Shown here: positions 1 through 7,220 of the stretch, in pieces
Layout: every line of letters begins with the position of its first letter
Position numbering within the stretch: position 1 is the first letter of the stretch
From: a virus
DNA: 40,108 bases
IMG/VR virus record: IMGVR_UViG_3300020450_001067
Location: 1-40,108 of that record
Reading direction: 5' to 3' (one strand)
The notes under the pieces: generated by a model
Database searches by the model: none
Seen by the model: only the letters and a program-made list of their open reading frames with translations
What the model was told of the DNA's origin: nothing
Translations under genes and position numbers: made by a program

Positions 1-602
1 ATTTCTGTGTTAATTCTTTTTGCCCAGTCTATAAAGTCTGGACGTAATTGTTGTGTACCATTTGTTTCAAATGTCATGCTACCAGGCAAGTTACCTTGGC
101 TTTGTAGTTCTTCATATATTCCTATAGTAGCATTTTGTCCTGTAGTCATTAAAGGCTCGCCACCTGTGATACATAAATGTTGATGAAACTGCGATACAGG
201 ATGTAGGAACTTTCCTTCTGGATTGCTATCGTTTTTTAATATGTCTATAATTTTATTAGCAATTACTTTAGGAGTCTCATTACCCATAAGTCCTTTAAAC
301 TTCTTTGCCCAAGTATATGAACTATCACAACCTTTTTCCCATACAGGAAGATCTTCTACTCTGTTTACACTCTTTGGATCAAATTCTAAAAAAGGCAGTT
401 CATACGTATCAGGGTTAGTTGGATCTATCTGACCAAATCCATTACATTGTAGATTACACAAGAAGTAACGTATCCAAGCAGTAGGAACACCTGTGTAATG
501 ACCTTCTCCTTGAATACTATAAAATATTTCACTGTAATAGTATTTCTTCTCTTTGGTAGTAGTAATACCTCTTTGCCTACCAGTATTTTTGACAAATGTC
601 AT
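1..602 (-). CDS. queE: 7-carboxy-7-deazaguanine synthase QueE, 3' end cut by window edge
   Basis: Radical SAM enzyme that converts 6-carboxytetrahydropterin to 7-carboxy-7-deazaguanine on the preQ0 pathway. About 200 residues are visible. The N-terminal EIFYSIQGEG (25-34), the substrate loop around GVPTAWIRY (38-46) and ITGGEPLM are family signatures. The cluster cysteines are unusual: C49 and C53 are spaced CX3C, but the third, in CDSSYTW, is at residue 92, so about 38 residues separate the second and third ligands. The ATG at 602-600 overlaps the flavodoxin stop (TGATG). The family assignment is clear; the C-terminus is missing. A downstream gene such as queC may lie outside the window. Confidence 0.9.
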   Translation of the reverse strand, partial: MTFVKNTGRQRGITTTKEKKYYYSEIFYSIQGEGHYTGVPTAWIRYFLCNLQCNGFGQIDPTNPDTYELPFLEFDPKSVNRVEDLPVWEKGCDSSYTWAKKFKGLMGNETPKVIANKIIDILKNDSNPEGKFLHPVSQFHQHLCITGGEPLMTTGQNATIGIYEELQSQGNLPGSMTFETNGTQQLRPDFIDWAKRINTE

Positions 603-1108
603 CAATTTAAACTCCAAGTCTCTCTTAGTTTTTCTATCCAAGTATTTAGACGTTCTTGTGTTAACTTTGATTGATTATCTTCGTCAATTGCAAGTCCAAC
701 AAATTTATCACCTCTTGTTGCTTTGCTCTTTTCAAACTTGTGGCCTTCTGTAGTTGTAAAGCCAACAAATGTGCCTCCAAGTTCTTTTATTGTTTCGTAT
801 AGTGTACTCATGCTGTCTTGATATAAGTCACCATAGCCTACTTGGTCACCTAAACCAACTAGTGCTACACTTTTATTCTTCCAATTCACAGTTTTCAATT
901 TATCCCATGCTTCTATGTAATCTTCTTGTAATCCTCCATAGTCCCACGTTGGTGCAACCAATATAACTTTGTTATACTGTTCCAAAACTTCTACACCATC
1001 TTTGATATCATGCAATTCTGTTTCTTTCATTATATCCCAAATAGTTTCCGCAGTGCGTTCACTATTTGCAGTTGTAGAACCAAACATAATACCAATTCTT
1101 TCAATCAT
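602..1108 (-). CDS. Flavodoxin, long-chain type
   Basis: Small FMN electron carrier of 168 residues. The N-terminal beta strand is followed by the FMN phosphate loop GSTTANSE (about 10-17). Later come APTWDYGG, the loop near the isoalloxazine ring, and GLGDQVGYGD. Length and the insertion after strand 5 fit the long-chain class. Its stop overlaps the queE start by one base, so translation is probably coupled. The inference is that it donates electrons to the [4Fe-4S] cluster of QueE, a role known for flavodoxins with radical SAM enzymes. Its start overlaps the preceding small membrane gene as ATGA. Confidence 0.93.
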   Translation of the reverse strand: MIERIGIMFGSTTANSERTAETIWDIMKETELHDIKDGVEVLEQYNKVILVAPTWDYGGLQEDYIEAWDKLKTVNWKNKSVALVGLGDQVGYGDLYQDSMSTLYETIKELGGTFVGFTTTEGHKFEKSKATRGDKFVGLAIDEDNQSKLTQERLNTWIEKLRETWSLN

Positions 1109-1254
1109 CCTGTAAACCGATCATATAGTGCTATTATAACATGATATAGGCCATATGTAAAGAGGCAAAACAGGCAAAACTTTAGGAACTTATTCATTCC
1201 ATCATCTGCCATTACTTCCCAATGTGGTCTATCTTTTTTACTGAACAATCCCAT
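1105..1254 (-). CDS. Small single-pass membrane protein (49 aa)
   Basis: Unrecognised. The gene begins with ATG at 1254 and encodes MGLFSKKDRPHWEV, followed by a hydrophobic stretch (about residues 23-44, rich in F, L, C, Y and I) and a short polar tail. It stops with TGA at 1107-1105, inside an ATGA overlap with the flavodoxin start. Its start lies two bases after the stop of the 61-residue gene upstream. Tight coupling on both sides and a hydrophilic head followed by one membrane span support a real gene. No function can be assigned. Confidence 0.7.
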   Translation of the reverse strand: MGLFSKKDRPHWEVMADDGMNKFLKFCLFCLFTYGLYHVIIALYDRFTG

Positions 1255-1255
1255 G

Positions 1256-1441
1256 TTAGTCACCTAAACTAACCAAAGGTTCATGATGATAACTATCGTG
1301 ATAGTCGCCGCCACTTGTAAAATTACGGATAGTGGTTTCTTTTACTAACATACCATCTTTTTTACGATACGTAACAAACTCTTGCTTGATTACGCCTTCC
1401 GTATCTCTCATAATGTGTTCTTTCATCGGACCTTCTTTCAT
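1256..1441 (-). CDS. Conserved-looking small hypothetical protein (61 aa)
   Basis: Unrecognised soluble protein. It has a core with alternating charged and hydrophobic residues (EFVTYRKKDGMLVKETTIR) and a histidine/tyrosine-rich tail (DYHDSYHH). It resembles short phage proteins of unknown role, but this rests on impression only. The ATG at 1441 overlaps the stop of the upstream membrane protein by one base. An internal ATG at codon 6 is an alternative start. Confidence 0.7.
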   Translation of the reverse strand: MKEGPMKEHIMRDTEGVIKQEFVTYRKKDGMLVKETTIRNFTSGGDYHDSYHHEPLVSLGD

Positions 1442-1668
1442 TACACAATCTCCTCAATTATTCCCAATACTTCTGCCAAAAACAGAACTATTCCTGCACC
1501 CATAAGCAGAGCACCACTGTCTGCTATGAATATGTCTGTGTACTCATTTGCTGACCAAAGTATATATCCTGACCAAATCAAAAGTCCACTTGCGACAAAT
1601 CTAAAAATACTTTTTACTAAACTAACACCAAAATGTCCAGCACCTGGATCTTTATTTGCTATCTTCAT
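1441..1668 (-). CDS. Two-pass membrane protein (75 aa)
   Basis: Unrecognised. Two hydrophobic segments are visible: about residues 19-38 (SIFRFVASGLLIWSGYILW) and 50-70 (SGALLMGAGIVLFLAEVLGI), joined by a short acidic loop. It sits between peroxiredoxin and the 61-residue gene, in one transcription direction and with no gap. It is probably an inner-membrane protein; nothing in it suggests transport or lysis. Confidence 0.7.
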   Translation of the reverse strand: MKIANKDPGAGHFGVSLVKSIFRFVASGLLIWSGYILWSANEYTDIFIADSGALLMGAGIVLFLAEVLGIIEEIV

Positions 1669-1677
1669 TTTAACTCC

Positions 1678-2235
1678 TTAAAAGAATCCAGTGATTTTTG
1701 TTTCCAAGTACTTCATACATTTTTCTGGGGTAGTATTTTCATATGGATCATCGTCCTGTCCATCATTGTTAATGCCAGGCTCTTGCCACCATTTTTCTAC
1801 CACGCCATCATTAATGACAGCCATATATCGCCAACTTCTCATACCAAAACCTCTATGGTTTTTTCCAATCAGCATACCCATATATCTTGTAAAGTTTCCT
1901 GAACCATCTGGAATAACTTTTACGTTTTTAATGCCTAACACTTCTGCCCAAGCATTCATTACAAATGTATCATTAACTGAACAACAATACACTTCGTCTA
2001 CGTCCATCTTCTTAATGGACTCATAATTATTTTCAAAACCAGGAAGTTGATTGCTTGTACACGTTGGTGTAAATGCTCCTGGCAAACTAAAAAGGACTAC
2101 TCTTTTATTTTTAAAGTAGTCATCTGTAGTCTTTTCAGTCCACACACCTTCATCAAAACTGCAACCTTGTTCTAGTACTACATCGCCTTCTCTGACTTTA
2201 AATTTAGTTAAAGGGATTTTAAATCCTTCAATCAT
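1678..2235 (-). CDS. Peroxiredoxin, Prx5/AhpE-like
   Basis: Thiol peroxidase of 185 residues that reduces H2O2 and alkyl hydroperoxides. The active-site motif PGAFTPTCT (52-60) carries the peroxidatic C59 with the conserved T56, and R114 or a nearby Arg completes the pocket. PGAFTPTC with FVMNAW and a C-terminal Glu/Pro-rich extension is typical of the Prx5 subfamily. No obvious resolving cysteine is in the classic position; candidates are C24, the CC pair near 84-85 and C172. It probably protects infected cells or the Fe-S enzymes encoded nearby (QueE). The start overlaps the upstream stop by four bases. Confidence 0.93.
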   Translation of the reverse strand: MIEGFKIPLTKFKVREGDVVLEQGCSFDEGVWTEKTTDDYFKNKRVVLFSLPGAFTPTCTSNQLPGFENNYESIKKMDVDEVYCCSVNDTFVMNAWAEVLGIKNVKVIPDGSGNFTRYMGMLIGKNHRGFGMRSWRYMAVINDGVVEKWWQEPGINNDGQDDDPYENTTPEKCMKYLETKITGFF

Positions 2236-2444
2236 ACTTTTTCTCCTTTTGTAAAATATTTCTTACTGTACCATTTATAAAAGGCTTTGTCCGTAAAAAA
2301 TTCGGCAATGTCCCTCGCTGGTACTTGGTCGCTTCTTATACATTCTGCGAGGCTTTCATATTCCCATGTATCGACCTTACGTGTCATTTTTTTATCTTTA
2401 TAGTTCTCTGCTAATGTTTGAACCATTCTATCTGTTTTATTCAT
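2232..2444 (-). CDS. Small charged hypothetical protein (70 aa)
   Basis: Unrecognised. It is helical and charged, with the motif ESLAECIRSDQVPARDIAEFF (about 30-50) and an aromatic/lysine tail (FYKWYSKKYF). It overlaps the peroxiredoxin start (ATGA) and the end of the preceding membrane protein gene by eight bases. An ATG at codon 7 is a second possible start. No membrane segment or cysteine pair is present. Confidence 0.65.
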   Translation of the reverse strand: MNKTDRMVQTLAENYKDKKMTRKVDTWEYESLAECIRSDQVPARDIAEFFTDKAFYKWYSKKYFTKGEKV

Positions 2445-2652
2445 TTAAATCTTTACACTTGTTACTATCACCTAGACACTCAAAAAATTTATCCATAGCA
2501 CCTAGAGTATTTTCATTTTTAATAGGATTAGCATTAACAGGTTTAGAATTGTTCCATGCCATAACCATACCAAAAGTAAATACAAGTATCACAAAAATAC
2601 TTGGTAAATTATCTAGTATCATCCATTTTAAACTTTTATTTTCTTTAGGCAT
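2437..2652 (-). CDS. Single-pass membrane protein (71 aa)
   Basis: Unrecognised. A basic N-terminus (MPKENKSLKW) is followed by one hydrophobic span (about residues 12-32, ending MVMAW) and a polar domain with two cysteines (C59, C66). Topology is probably N-in/C-out. It is one of three consecutive membrane proteins between folE and the peroxiredoxin, with overlapping ends. Confidence 0.65.
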   Translation of the reverse strand: MPKENKSLKWMILDNLPSIFVILVFTFGMVMAWNNSKPVNANPIKNENTLGAMDKFFECLGDSNKCKDLNE

Positions 2653-2866
2653 AACTTACCCATACCACCCAAGATAGTGTAATAATAAACATTATCAACA
2701 AAGTGTGATTGCCTAAATTCCAAGCACTCTTTCCTACAGTGTTTGGATTTTTAGGATCAATCATTTTAGTTTTAAAGTCTAAATCTTGCTTTACAAGTTT
2801 AGGTCCTTGTATAATATCGTTACCATATTGATCCTCAGTTTCAAATAGTTGTGGCTGATTACTCAT
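2645..2866 (-). CDS. Tail-anchored membrane protein (73 aa)
   Basis: Unrecognised. A polar N-terminal part of about 50 residues contains GPKLVKQDLDFKTKMIDPKN. It is followed by one C-terminal hydrophobic span (LLIMFIITLSWVVWVSYA), so the protein looks tail-anchored. The start overlaps the stop of the 130-residue membrane gene, and the end overlaps the next start. The arrangement suggests co-expressed membrane partners. Confidence 0.65.
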   Translation of the reverse strand: MSNQPQLFETEDQYGNDIIQGPKLVKQDLDFKTKMIDPKNPNTVGKSAWNLGNHTLLIMFIITLSWVVWVSYA

Positions 2867-3251
2867 GCTCCCCTCCTGGGTCGCCTTCAGGCAAATATAC
2901 TTTAATTAATTTGCCATGCTTATCACGATACATAGTATAGTTTCTATTTCTACCTAAACTATGATACCCACTTAAAAAGTTAAAACTAGTAGGACTTCTT
3001 TCTGCTACTTTAAATGTTGCAATAGTAACTACAATACCTGCTACAAAAACAACGTGAGCAATAGCACTTACTCCAAAAGCAAATACTGAATCTGCAATTA
3101 GTATTGCAAAAATTGATGACCACATAAATGCTAAAACCTGCATCACCATGTGGCGTACCTGTAAATCCGGAATGTGTCTTAATGGATTAACCCTATGATC
3201 CATAATTGCATTCCAACTATCAAAGATAAATTGTCTCATAACTAATGCCAT
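2859..3251 (-). CDS. Two-pass membrane protein (130 aa)
   Basis: Unrecognised. An amphipathic N-terminal region (FIFDSWNAIMDHRVNPLRHI) precedes two hydrophobic spans (about 33-58 and 60-84) and a basic cytoplasmic-type tail with many Tyr, Arg and Lys. Two in-frame ATGs (codons 1 and 5) could start it. It lies nine bases downstream of folE and therefore probably belongs to the transcript from the promoter at 3997-4025. It may be conserved in marine T4-like phages. Confidence 0.7.
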   Translation of the reverse strand: MALVMRQFIFDSWNAIMDHRVNPLRHIPDLQVRHMVMQVLAFMWSSIFAILIADSVFAFGVSAIAHVVFVAGIVVTIATFKVAERSPTSFNFLSGYHSLGRNRNYTMYRDKHGKLIKVYLPEGDPGGEHE

Positions 3252-3260
3252 GCCTTTCTC

Positions 3261-3944
3261 CTAACAAGCAAACTGTTGTTGCAGTTTTACGTTATCTATA
3301 AATTCTTTTTTAGTTGCTGGATCATTTTTAAATGCTCCACGTAAAACAGTAGTCTGTGTCAAAGAACTATGTGCCTTAATACCTCTGTTCTCACAACAAC
3401 CATGTGTGGCTTGTACATACACACCAACGTGTTCACTACCTGTTTCTCTTTGTATTGCATCTGCAATCATAACATTAAGTTCTTCTTGTAGTGTTCCACG
3501 TCTTGCACACCATTGTGCAATTCTTGTATATTTGCTCAGTCCTAATAGTTTAGGACCTGCAATGATTCCTATGTATGCTACACCTTTTACAGTTTGATGA
3601 TGATGCGAACATAAACTTGTAAGTTCACTTCTCACAACCAACATACCTTCATAACCACCTTCAATGTAATTAGGAAAGGCACTAGGGTTAGGCATCTTAT
3701 CATATCTACCAGACATAATCTCGTTGATATACATTTTTGCCATACGCCTAGCAGTATCCATACTGTTCGGATCTGTTTCTGTATCTATTAATAATTTTTG
3801 TAAGACATTTTCAAAAGCCGGAATGGCTTCTTCTATTAGTGCTTGTTTATCGCCTTCTTCAAGTACTTCACTGATATTGTCATTTGCCCAATATCGAATC
3901 TTTCTGTCTTTTAACTTTTGTATAATCTCTTTTGTTCTGCTCAA
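3261..3944 (-). CDS. folE: GTP cyclohydrolase I (TTG start)
   Basis: Converts GTP to 7,8-dihydroneopterin triphosphate, the first step toward preQ0 and folate. It has 227 residues. The zinc ligands align with C112 and H115 of LCSHHH and C183 of THGCCENRG. Other signatures are the tunnel motif GLSKYTRI (135-142) and EHVGVYVQATHG. The usual M-T-x-R after the last ligand is replaced by CENRG. The start is TTG at 3944-3942, supported by a GGAG ribosome site at about 3951-3955 and by the promoter at 3997-4025. It heads a transcript and is probably early. With QueD-like, QueE and DpdA it points to DNA base modification. Confidence 0.95.
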   Translation of the reverse strand: MSRTKEIIQKLKDRKIRYWANDNISEVLEEGDKQALIEEAIPAFENVLQKLLIDTETDPNSMDTARRMAKMYINEIMSGRYDKMPNPSAFPNYIEGGYEGMLVVRSELTSLCSHHHQTVKGVAYIGIIAGPKLLGLSKYTRIAQWCARRGTLQEELNVMIADAIQRETGSEHVGVYVQATHGCCENRGIKAHSSLTQTTVLRGAFKNDPATKKEFIDNVKLQQQFAC

Positions 3945-3996
3945 TTTACTTCTCCGAGTTATAGACGAGGATGTCTCGACTTTACTTTTATATTTT

Positions 3997-4025
3997 ACTA
4001 TACAGTCTATTTAGGTTTTTGTCAA
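3997..4025 (-). promoter_or_regulatory. Sigma70-type promoter for folE
   Basis: On the minus strand, TTGACA (4025-4020) is followed by exactly 17 bases and TATAGT (4002-3997). Transcription would start near 3990, giving a leader of about 46 bases before the folE TTG. The leader contains a short imperfect hairpin (GACGAG...CTCGAC, one mismatch). This is the only clear intergenic space in the left arm, which supports its being real. Confidence 0.85.
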
Positions 4026-4037
4026 GTATTTTAACCA

Positions 4038-4244
4038 TTAAAAATACTTTTTGAGCACATCAATCTGTTCTTGATATTTGCCAATTGAATTGATTTCTTT
4101 TTCAATTGTTTCAAGTACATCATTGTGTTCACCGACTCCAACTGCATTGTTCAAAAATATTTCTACGTTTGCTTTGTGTTTTGCAATTTGACCTTCTGCA
4201 TGGGCAATCAATGAGTTGATGATTTCTTCTCTTGGGTATGCCAT
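4038..4244 (-). CDS. Small helical hypothetical protein (68 aa)
   Basis: Unrecognised. It is almost entirely predicted helix: an N-terminal helix (REEIINSLIAHAEGQIAKHK) and a C-terminal one (VLETIEKEINSIGKYQEQI) separated by a GVGEH turn, suggesting a helical hairpin. It is the last gene of its transcript before the folE promoter and follows the SGNH-like gene by two bases. Confidence 0.7.
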   Translation of the reverse strand: MAYPREEIINSLIAHAEGQIAKHKANVEIFLNNAVGVGEHNDVLETIEKEINSIGKYQEQIDVLKKYF

Positions 4245-4246
4245 CT

Positions 4247-5059
4247 TTATGTCCTTTCTTTATCAATTAGCGGAATATATTCTTCCGCAATCAATTTATG
4301 AGTATCAACGTCATAATGTTCATCATCAATGAAACATTGATCTCTGTCCTTTGTCTTTAGAAATTGGTCCACAGTTTGATGGGCCACTGTTGCATATGAA
4401 CAATCTCCAACTATATTTAAGTCTTTTGGCAACCATGTTTGATCGTTAACGGCAAATATTTTCAAAGATGCACCATTTTCTTTACACAATTTATTCCATA
4501 TATACACTTCTTTGAAAAATGCTCTTTGATTAACAATGCCCATGATTTCGTGCCAAGCCTTTATTCTTTGATAACCTTCTGTTTGTAAGTTTGGTTGTTC
4601 CAAATCAAAAGGTTCAAATCTAAGTGCAATAGATGGATCTATTGCATAATCTCCTTTTACTGTGATTCTTCCACCATCAAAACTTTGTTCATCATCTAAC
4701 CACATTTGAATATTCCAGCAATCTATTTTGTCATGGCGTTCTTCTAGCATCATGTGTCTTTCTAACGGAACTAAATTTTCATAATGACAGGGATTGTGAA
4801 AACCTATTCTAAAACGATTCCAGTAGGTTTGTTGTATGATTACTTCATCTATATCGGTATAATTCTTAAAAAGAAATGCTAGTCTTTCACTATAATCATA
4901 CCAACCTCTACCAGGACAAGCAAATATGGCTCCGTCTTTGTTTTGATTGTTTATGTAAAATTTTGCCCAGTTGTTATCATTCCAACGATCACGTGTATCA
5001 TCTTTTTGTGCATAACTATAACCTGCACTATGACTACAACCTATTATAGCAGTTCTCAT
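4247..5059 (-). CDS. SGNH/GDSL-like hydrolase family protein (270 aa)
   Basis: Possible esterase or acyl hydrolase. The N-terminal block IIGCSHSAG replaces the GDS motif with a serine after a beta strand. Near the C-terminus, DEHYDVDTHKL contains the Asp-x-x-His arrangement seen in block V of SGNH enzymes. Blocks II and III are not obvious, so the assignment is tentative. The start is ATG at 5059, in an ATGA overlap with the upstream small gene; a TTG six bases earlier is less likely. Substrate is unknown; a role in cell-surface or exopolysaccharide modification would be inference. Confidence 0.8.
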   Translation of the reverse strand: MRTAIIGCSHSAGYSYAQKDDTRDRWNDNNWAKFYINNQNKDGAIFACPGRGWYDYSERLAFLFKNYTDIDEVIIQQTYWNRFRIGFHNPCHYENLVPLERHMMLEERHDKIDCWNIQMWLDDEQSFDGGRITVKGDYAIDPSIALRFEPFDLEQPNLQTEGYQRIKAWHEIMGIVNQRAFFKEVYIWNKLCKENGASLKIFAVNDQTWLPKDLNIVGDCSYATVAHQTVDQFLKTKDRDQCFIDDEHYDVDTHKLIAEEYIPLIDKERT

Positions 5060-5205
5060 TCGCAACCACCACCGATTGCACCACTACATTTTAAGTTATG
5101 TTCTAACACTTTTACCCATTCTGTTTCTATTGTAAAATACACCGTACCTATAGCAATTACTAATGCTACTAACAAAGGCCCCCATGCATTCCACAAATTT
5201 CTCAT
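5056..5205 (-). CDS. Small single-pass membrane protein (49 aa)
   Basis: Unrecognised. The protein begins MRNLWNAWGP and continues into one hydrophobic span (about 10-27, LLVALVIAIGTVYF). Its polar tail ends in CSGAIGGGCE with two cysteines. Its ATG overlaps the stop of the HIT gene (ATGA) and its TGA overlaps the start of the SGNH-like gene (ATGA), which strongly supports translation. It matches the small membrane protein at 1105-1254 in length and architecture but not in sequence. Confidence 0.72.
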   Translation of the reverse strand: MRNLWNAWGPLLVALVIAIGTVYFTIETEWVKVLEHNLKCSGAIGGGCE

Positions 5206-5612
5206 TGATCAAATAACTCCATTTGTAAAAGATCACTTTTTGTAGTAGTTGGCATAAAATAAGTGTCCTTTGTGTAATTTCCTTTTTCTGGAATAACGTG
5301 TCTAACACCACCTTTAGGATCGTCCATGTCACCTTCACGTCTAGGAATTAAATGAACGTGTGGCCACATAATTGTTTGACCTGCACTAGATCCAACGTTC
5401 TGTCCAATGTTATATCCTGTGCAATATTCTTTATCTACCCAATCATATCCCCAGGCGTATGCCGCCTTGTAACATTTTGCAAGGTCTTCCCAGGTTTGTG
5501 TTTTAGGAACAAAAAGAATGTGTCCTTCCGTTACTGGATATTTGTCTTTAAATACTGTAAAGTCCCTAGTGTCTATTAAGACATCTTTCCAGGGGATATC
5601 TTTGAAATCCAT
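5202..5612 (-). CDS. HIT-family (histidine triad) protein
   Basis: Nucleotide-binding hydrolase or transferase of 136 residues. FVPKTQTWEDLAKCY and YNIGQNVGSSAGQT are typical of the fold. The triad region reads QTIMWPHVHLIPRREG: H85 and H87 align with the second and third histidines, and W83 replaces the first. The catalytic central histidine is kept, so activity is possible. An SD-like CGGAG precedes the ATG at 5612. Natural substrates of phage HIT proteins are not known; AMP-linked nucleotides are the family norm. Confidence 0.9.
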   Translation of the reverse strand: MDFKDIPWKDVLIDTRDFTVFKDKYPVTEGHILFVPKTQTWEDLAKCYKAAYAWGYDWVDKEYCTGYNIGQNVGSSAGQTIMWPHVHLIPRREGDMDDPKGGVRHVIPEKGNYTKDTYFMPTTTKSDLLQMELFDQ

Positions 5613-5630
5613 AAGTGTACTCCGTTATTG

Positions 5631-6164
5631 TTAATATTCACTTACATTTTCCCAAGGATAAACTAACCAAACATCTTCTTCTGCTTTGTTTACTGTGTCT
5701 GAATAATAGTCTACCTGGTCAAATTCACTTGACAAGTTTTCAGTAAGTGTACAAAACCTTACTGACTTACCCCATACTTGATCCCACCACGGATCTTCTG
5801 GTTCACAACTCTTTTGCCAATTTTCTTTTAATGCTTTAAATGTAGCACCAGAGTCGTTTATATCATCTACTATTAATATCTTTTTGCCTCGTGCAGTTGT
5901 AGGCAATAATCTTTCATCATGACCAAATGCAATCTTTGCCAAAGACTCATCTGATTTAATTACTTTATCATCATCTCTTAAACTAATCTTAATTGCATCT
6001 GCAGGAATATCTAACATATTAGATAGAATAGTTGCAGGTACATTACCACCTCTTGTTATGCCTACAATTAAATCAGGCTTCCAACTACTATTGTATAATT
6101 GAACTGTAATTTGATGACACATCTTTTCAATGTCGGACCAACTGTAATATTTTTTCTTAATCAA
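5631..6164 (-). CDS. Phosphoribosyltransferase family protein
   Basis: Type I PRTase fold, 177 residues. The PRPP loop is clear: hydrophobic strand, two acidic residues and a Gly turn in ILIVDDINDSGAT (97-108). GITRGGNVPA (36-44) is the loop that binds pyrophosphate. It most resembles xanthine/guanine or hypoxanthine PRTases by these two motifs, but the base-recognition part is too divergent to name the substrate. Its presence beside the deazapurine genes makes purine salvage plausible. It ends 18 bases before the HIT gene and overlaps the oxygenase end by eight bases. Confidence 0.9.
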   Translation of the reverse strand: MIKKKYYSWSDIEKMCHQITVQLYNSSWKPDLIVGITRGGNVPATILSNMLDIPADAIKISLRDDDKVIKSDESLAKIAFGHDERLLPTTARGKKILIVDDINDSGATFKALKENWQKSCEPEDPWWDQVWGKSVRFCTLTENLSSEFDQVDYYSDTVNKAEEDVWLVYPWENVSEY

Positions 6165-6789
6165 AGTTTTTCTCCACTGTAATAGGTTCGTTGTTATTTT
6201 TATCTACTATAATACTTGTACCTTCTTGATCTGCATTTACAAATTTTAAAGATGGCACAAACCTTGGTGTACTTCTAAAGCCAGTTGCAGTGTGTTGTAC
6301 TTTAGAATTAAACACACAAAATCTACCTGGAATAGGAGCGATACTAACAACTAAATGATCTGGATCACCTTCGATGTCTTTTAATTTGTATCCTTGTAAA
6401 TCTTCTTTAGTAATAAAAAACTTTGTTTCACCCTTTTCGTTTGGTCCCCATTGACTATTGCAATAATACAATAGTGTTCTATCACAATCATCATCGTGAT
6501 AATAAGCATCTTCATTTGTAGAAAAGAAATTTAGATTGCTTCTTTTATATCTGTACCCTTGTAATTCATCTAGTTTATTTGTTTCTAACCAAAGTAGTTG
6601 CCATACATTTGTATCTTCAAAACTAAAACATTGTAAACCTGTAGGAGGATTTTCTGGATTATCTTTTGTCCCCCATTTAAAAGGAACATTTTGTATATCC
6701 TTTTCTAACATTGCAATTAGATTAGGTTTGTATATGTTATCATATGTAACAATAAGATCATTAAAATAACTAGTTCTTACAATGTTCAT
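6157..6789 (-). CDS. 2-oxoglutarate/Fe(II)-dependent oxygenase
   Basis: Jelly-roll dioxygenase of 210 residues. The metal ligands fit H98-x-D100 in YYHDDD and H166 in NSKVQHTATG, and R176 in STPRFVPS is a candidate for binding 2-oxoglutarate. The spacing of the HxD and distal His and the downstream Arg follow the prolyl-4-hydroxylase-like pattern. The substrate is unknown. The gene overlaps the cupin gene (ATGA) and the phosphoribosyltransferase, so it is translated with them. Confidence 0.85.
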   Translation of the reverse strand: MNIVRTSYFNDLIVTYDNIYKPNLIAMLEKDIQNVPFKWGTKDNPENPPTGLQCFSFEDTNVWQLLWLETNKLDELQGYRYKRSNLNFFSTNEDAYYHDDDCDRTLLYYCNSQWGPNEKGETKFFITKEDLQGYKLKDIEGDPDHLVVSIAPIPGRFCVFNSKVQHTATGFRSTPRFVPSLKFVNADQEGTSIIVDKNNNEPITVEKNFD

Positions 6790-7220
6790 ACTACTGCTTT
6801 ATCTCTTTCAGCAAGATAAATTTCGTTGTGTATCCACTTGCCATCTTTGATAAATCCCCACTCTTGTTGTTTTGTCCCCATGTAAAATAAACTCCAGCAT
6901 GGCAGTTCGTTGCCGTTTTCATCCTTGGCAAGTTCTAGCCTATGCAGGTCTGTTGACTTACGATAGCGGAAATGACCTGGTCCTCTCCAGAACTTGCCTT
7001 CAGGGGTATGTTCATAATACCCTCCCTTGAGAATTAAAGTCGCATAATTCCAAGGATGATCATGTAAGTCGTCAAGGTCGCTTACAAGAATCTTATGTAA
7101 CGTTATGTTAAACGGAAAGTTCTTTCTATCTTTAAGGAATACGTACCATCTAACCAAATAAGGTACCTTATTATTCCTATCGTAAATAATCCTTTTTCTG
7201 TTTTTAAAAAAGTCAAACAT
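6786..7220 (-). CDS. Cupin-like protein (144 aa)
   Basis: Single-domain beta barrel. LHDHPWNYATLILKGGYYEH resembles cupin motif 1, with two histidines, a downstream Glu and a Gly. CWSLFYMGTKQQEWGF near the C-terminus is consistent with the second motif, though its histidine is not obvious. It may bind a metal. An ATG at 7220 (MFDFFKNRKR) is preferred; a GTG at 7235 in the same frame is the alternative and would lengthen the overlap with the upstream gene. The function is not known. Confidence 0.75.
   Translation of the reverse strand: MFDFFKNRKRIIYDRNNKVPYLVRWYVFLKDRKNFPFNITLHKILVSDLDDLHDHPWNYATLILKGGYYEHTPEGKFWRGPGHFRYRKSTDLHRLELAKDENGNELPCWSLFYMGTKQQEWGFIKDGKWIHNEIYLAERDKAVV

Noticed and set aside
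4609-4620. GGTTCAAATC, like a tRNA T-loop
   Set aside because: It lies within the SGNH-like coding region and has no acceptor or anticodon stem around it.
5096-5338. Minus-strand frame of 80 codons
   Set aside because: It overlaps the HIT gene and the 49-residue membrane gene in another frame; those two are supported by motif and coupling, this one by nothing.
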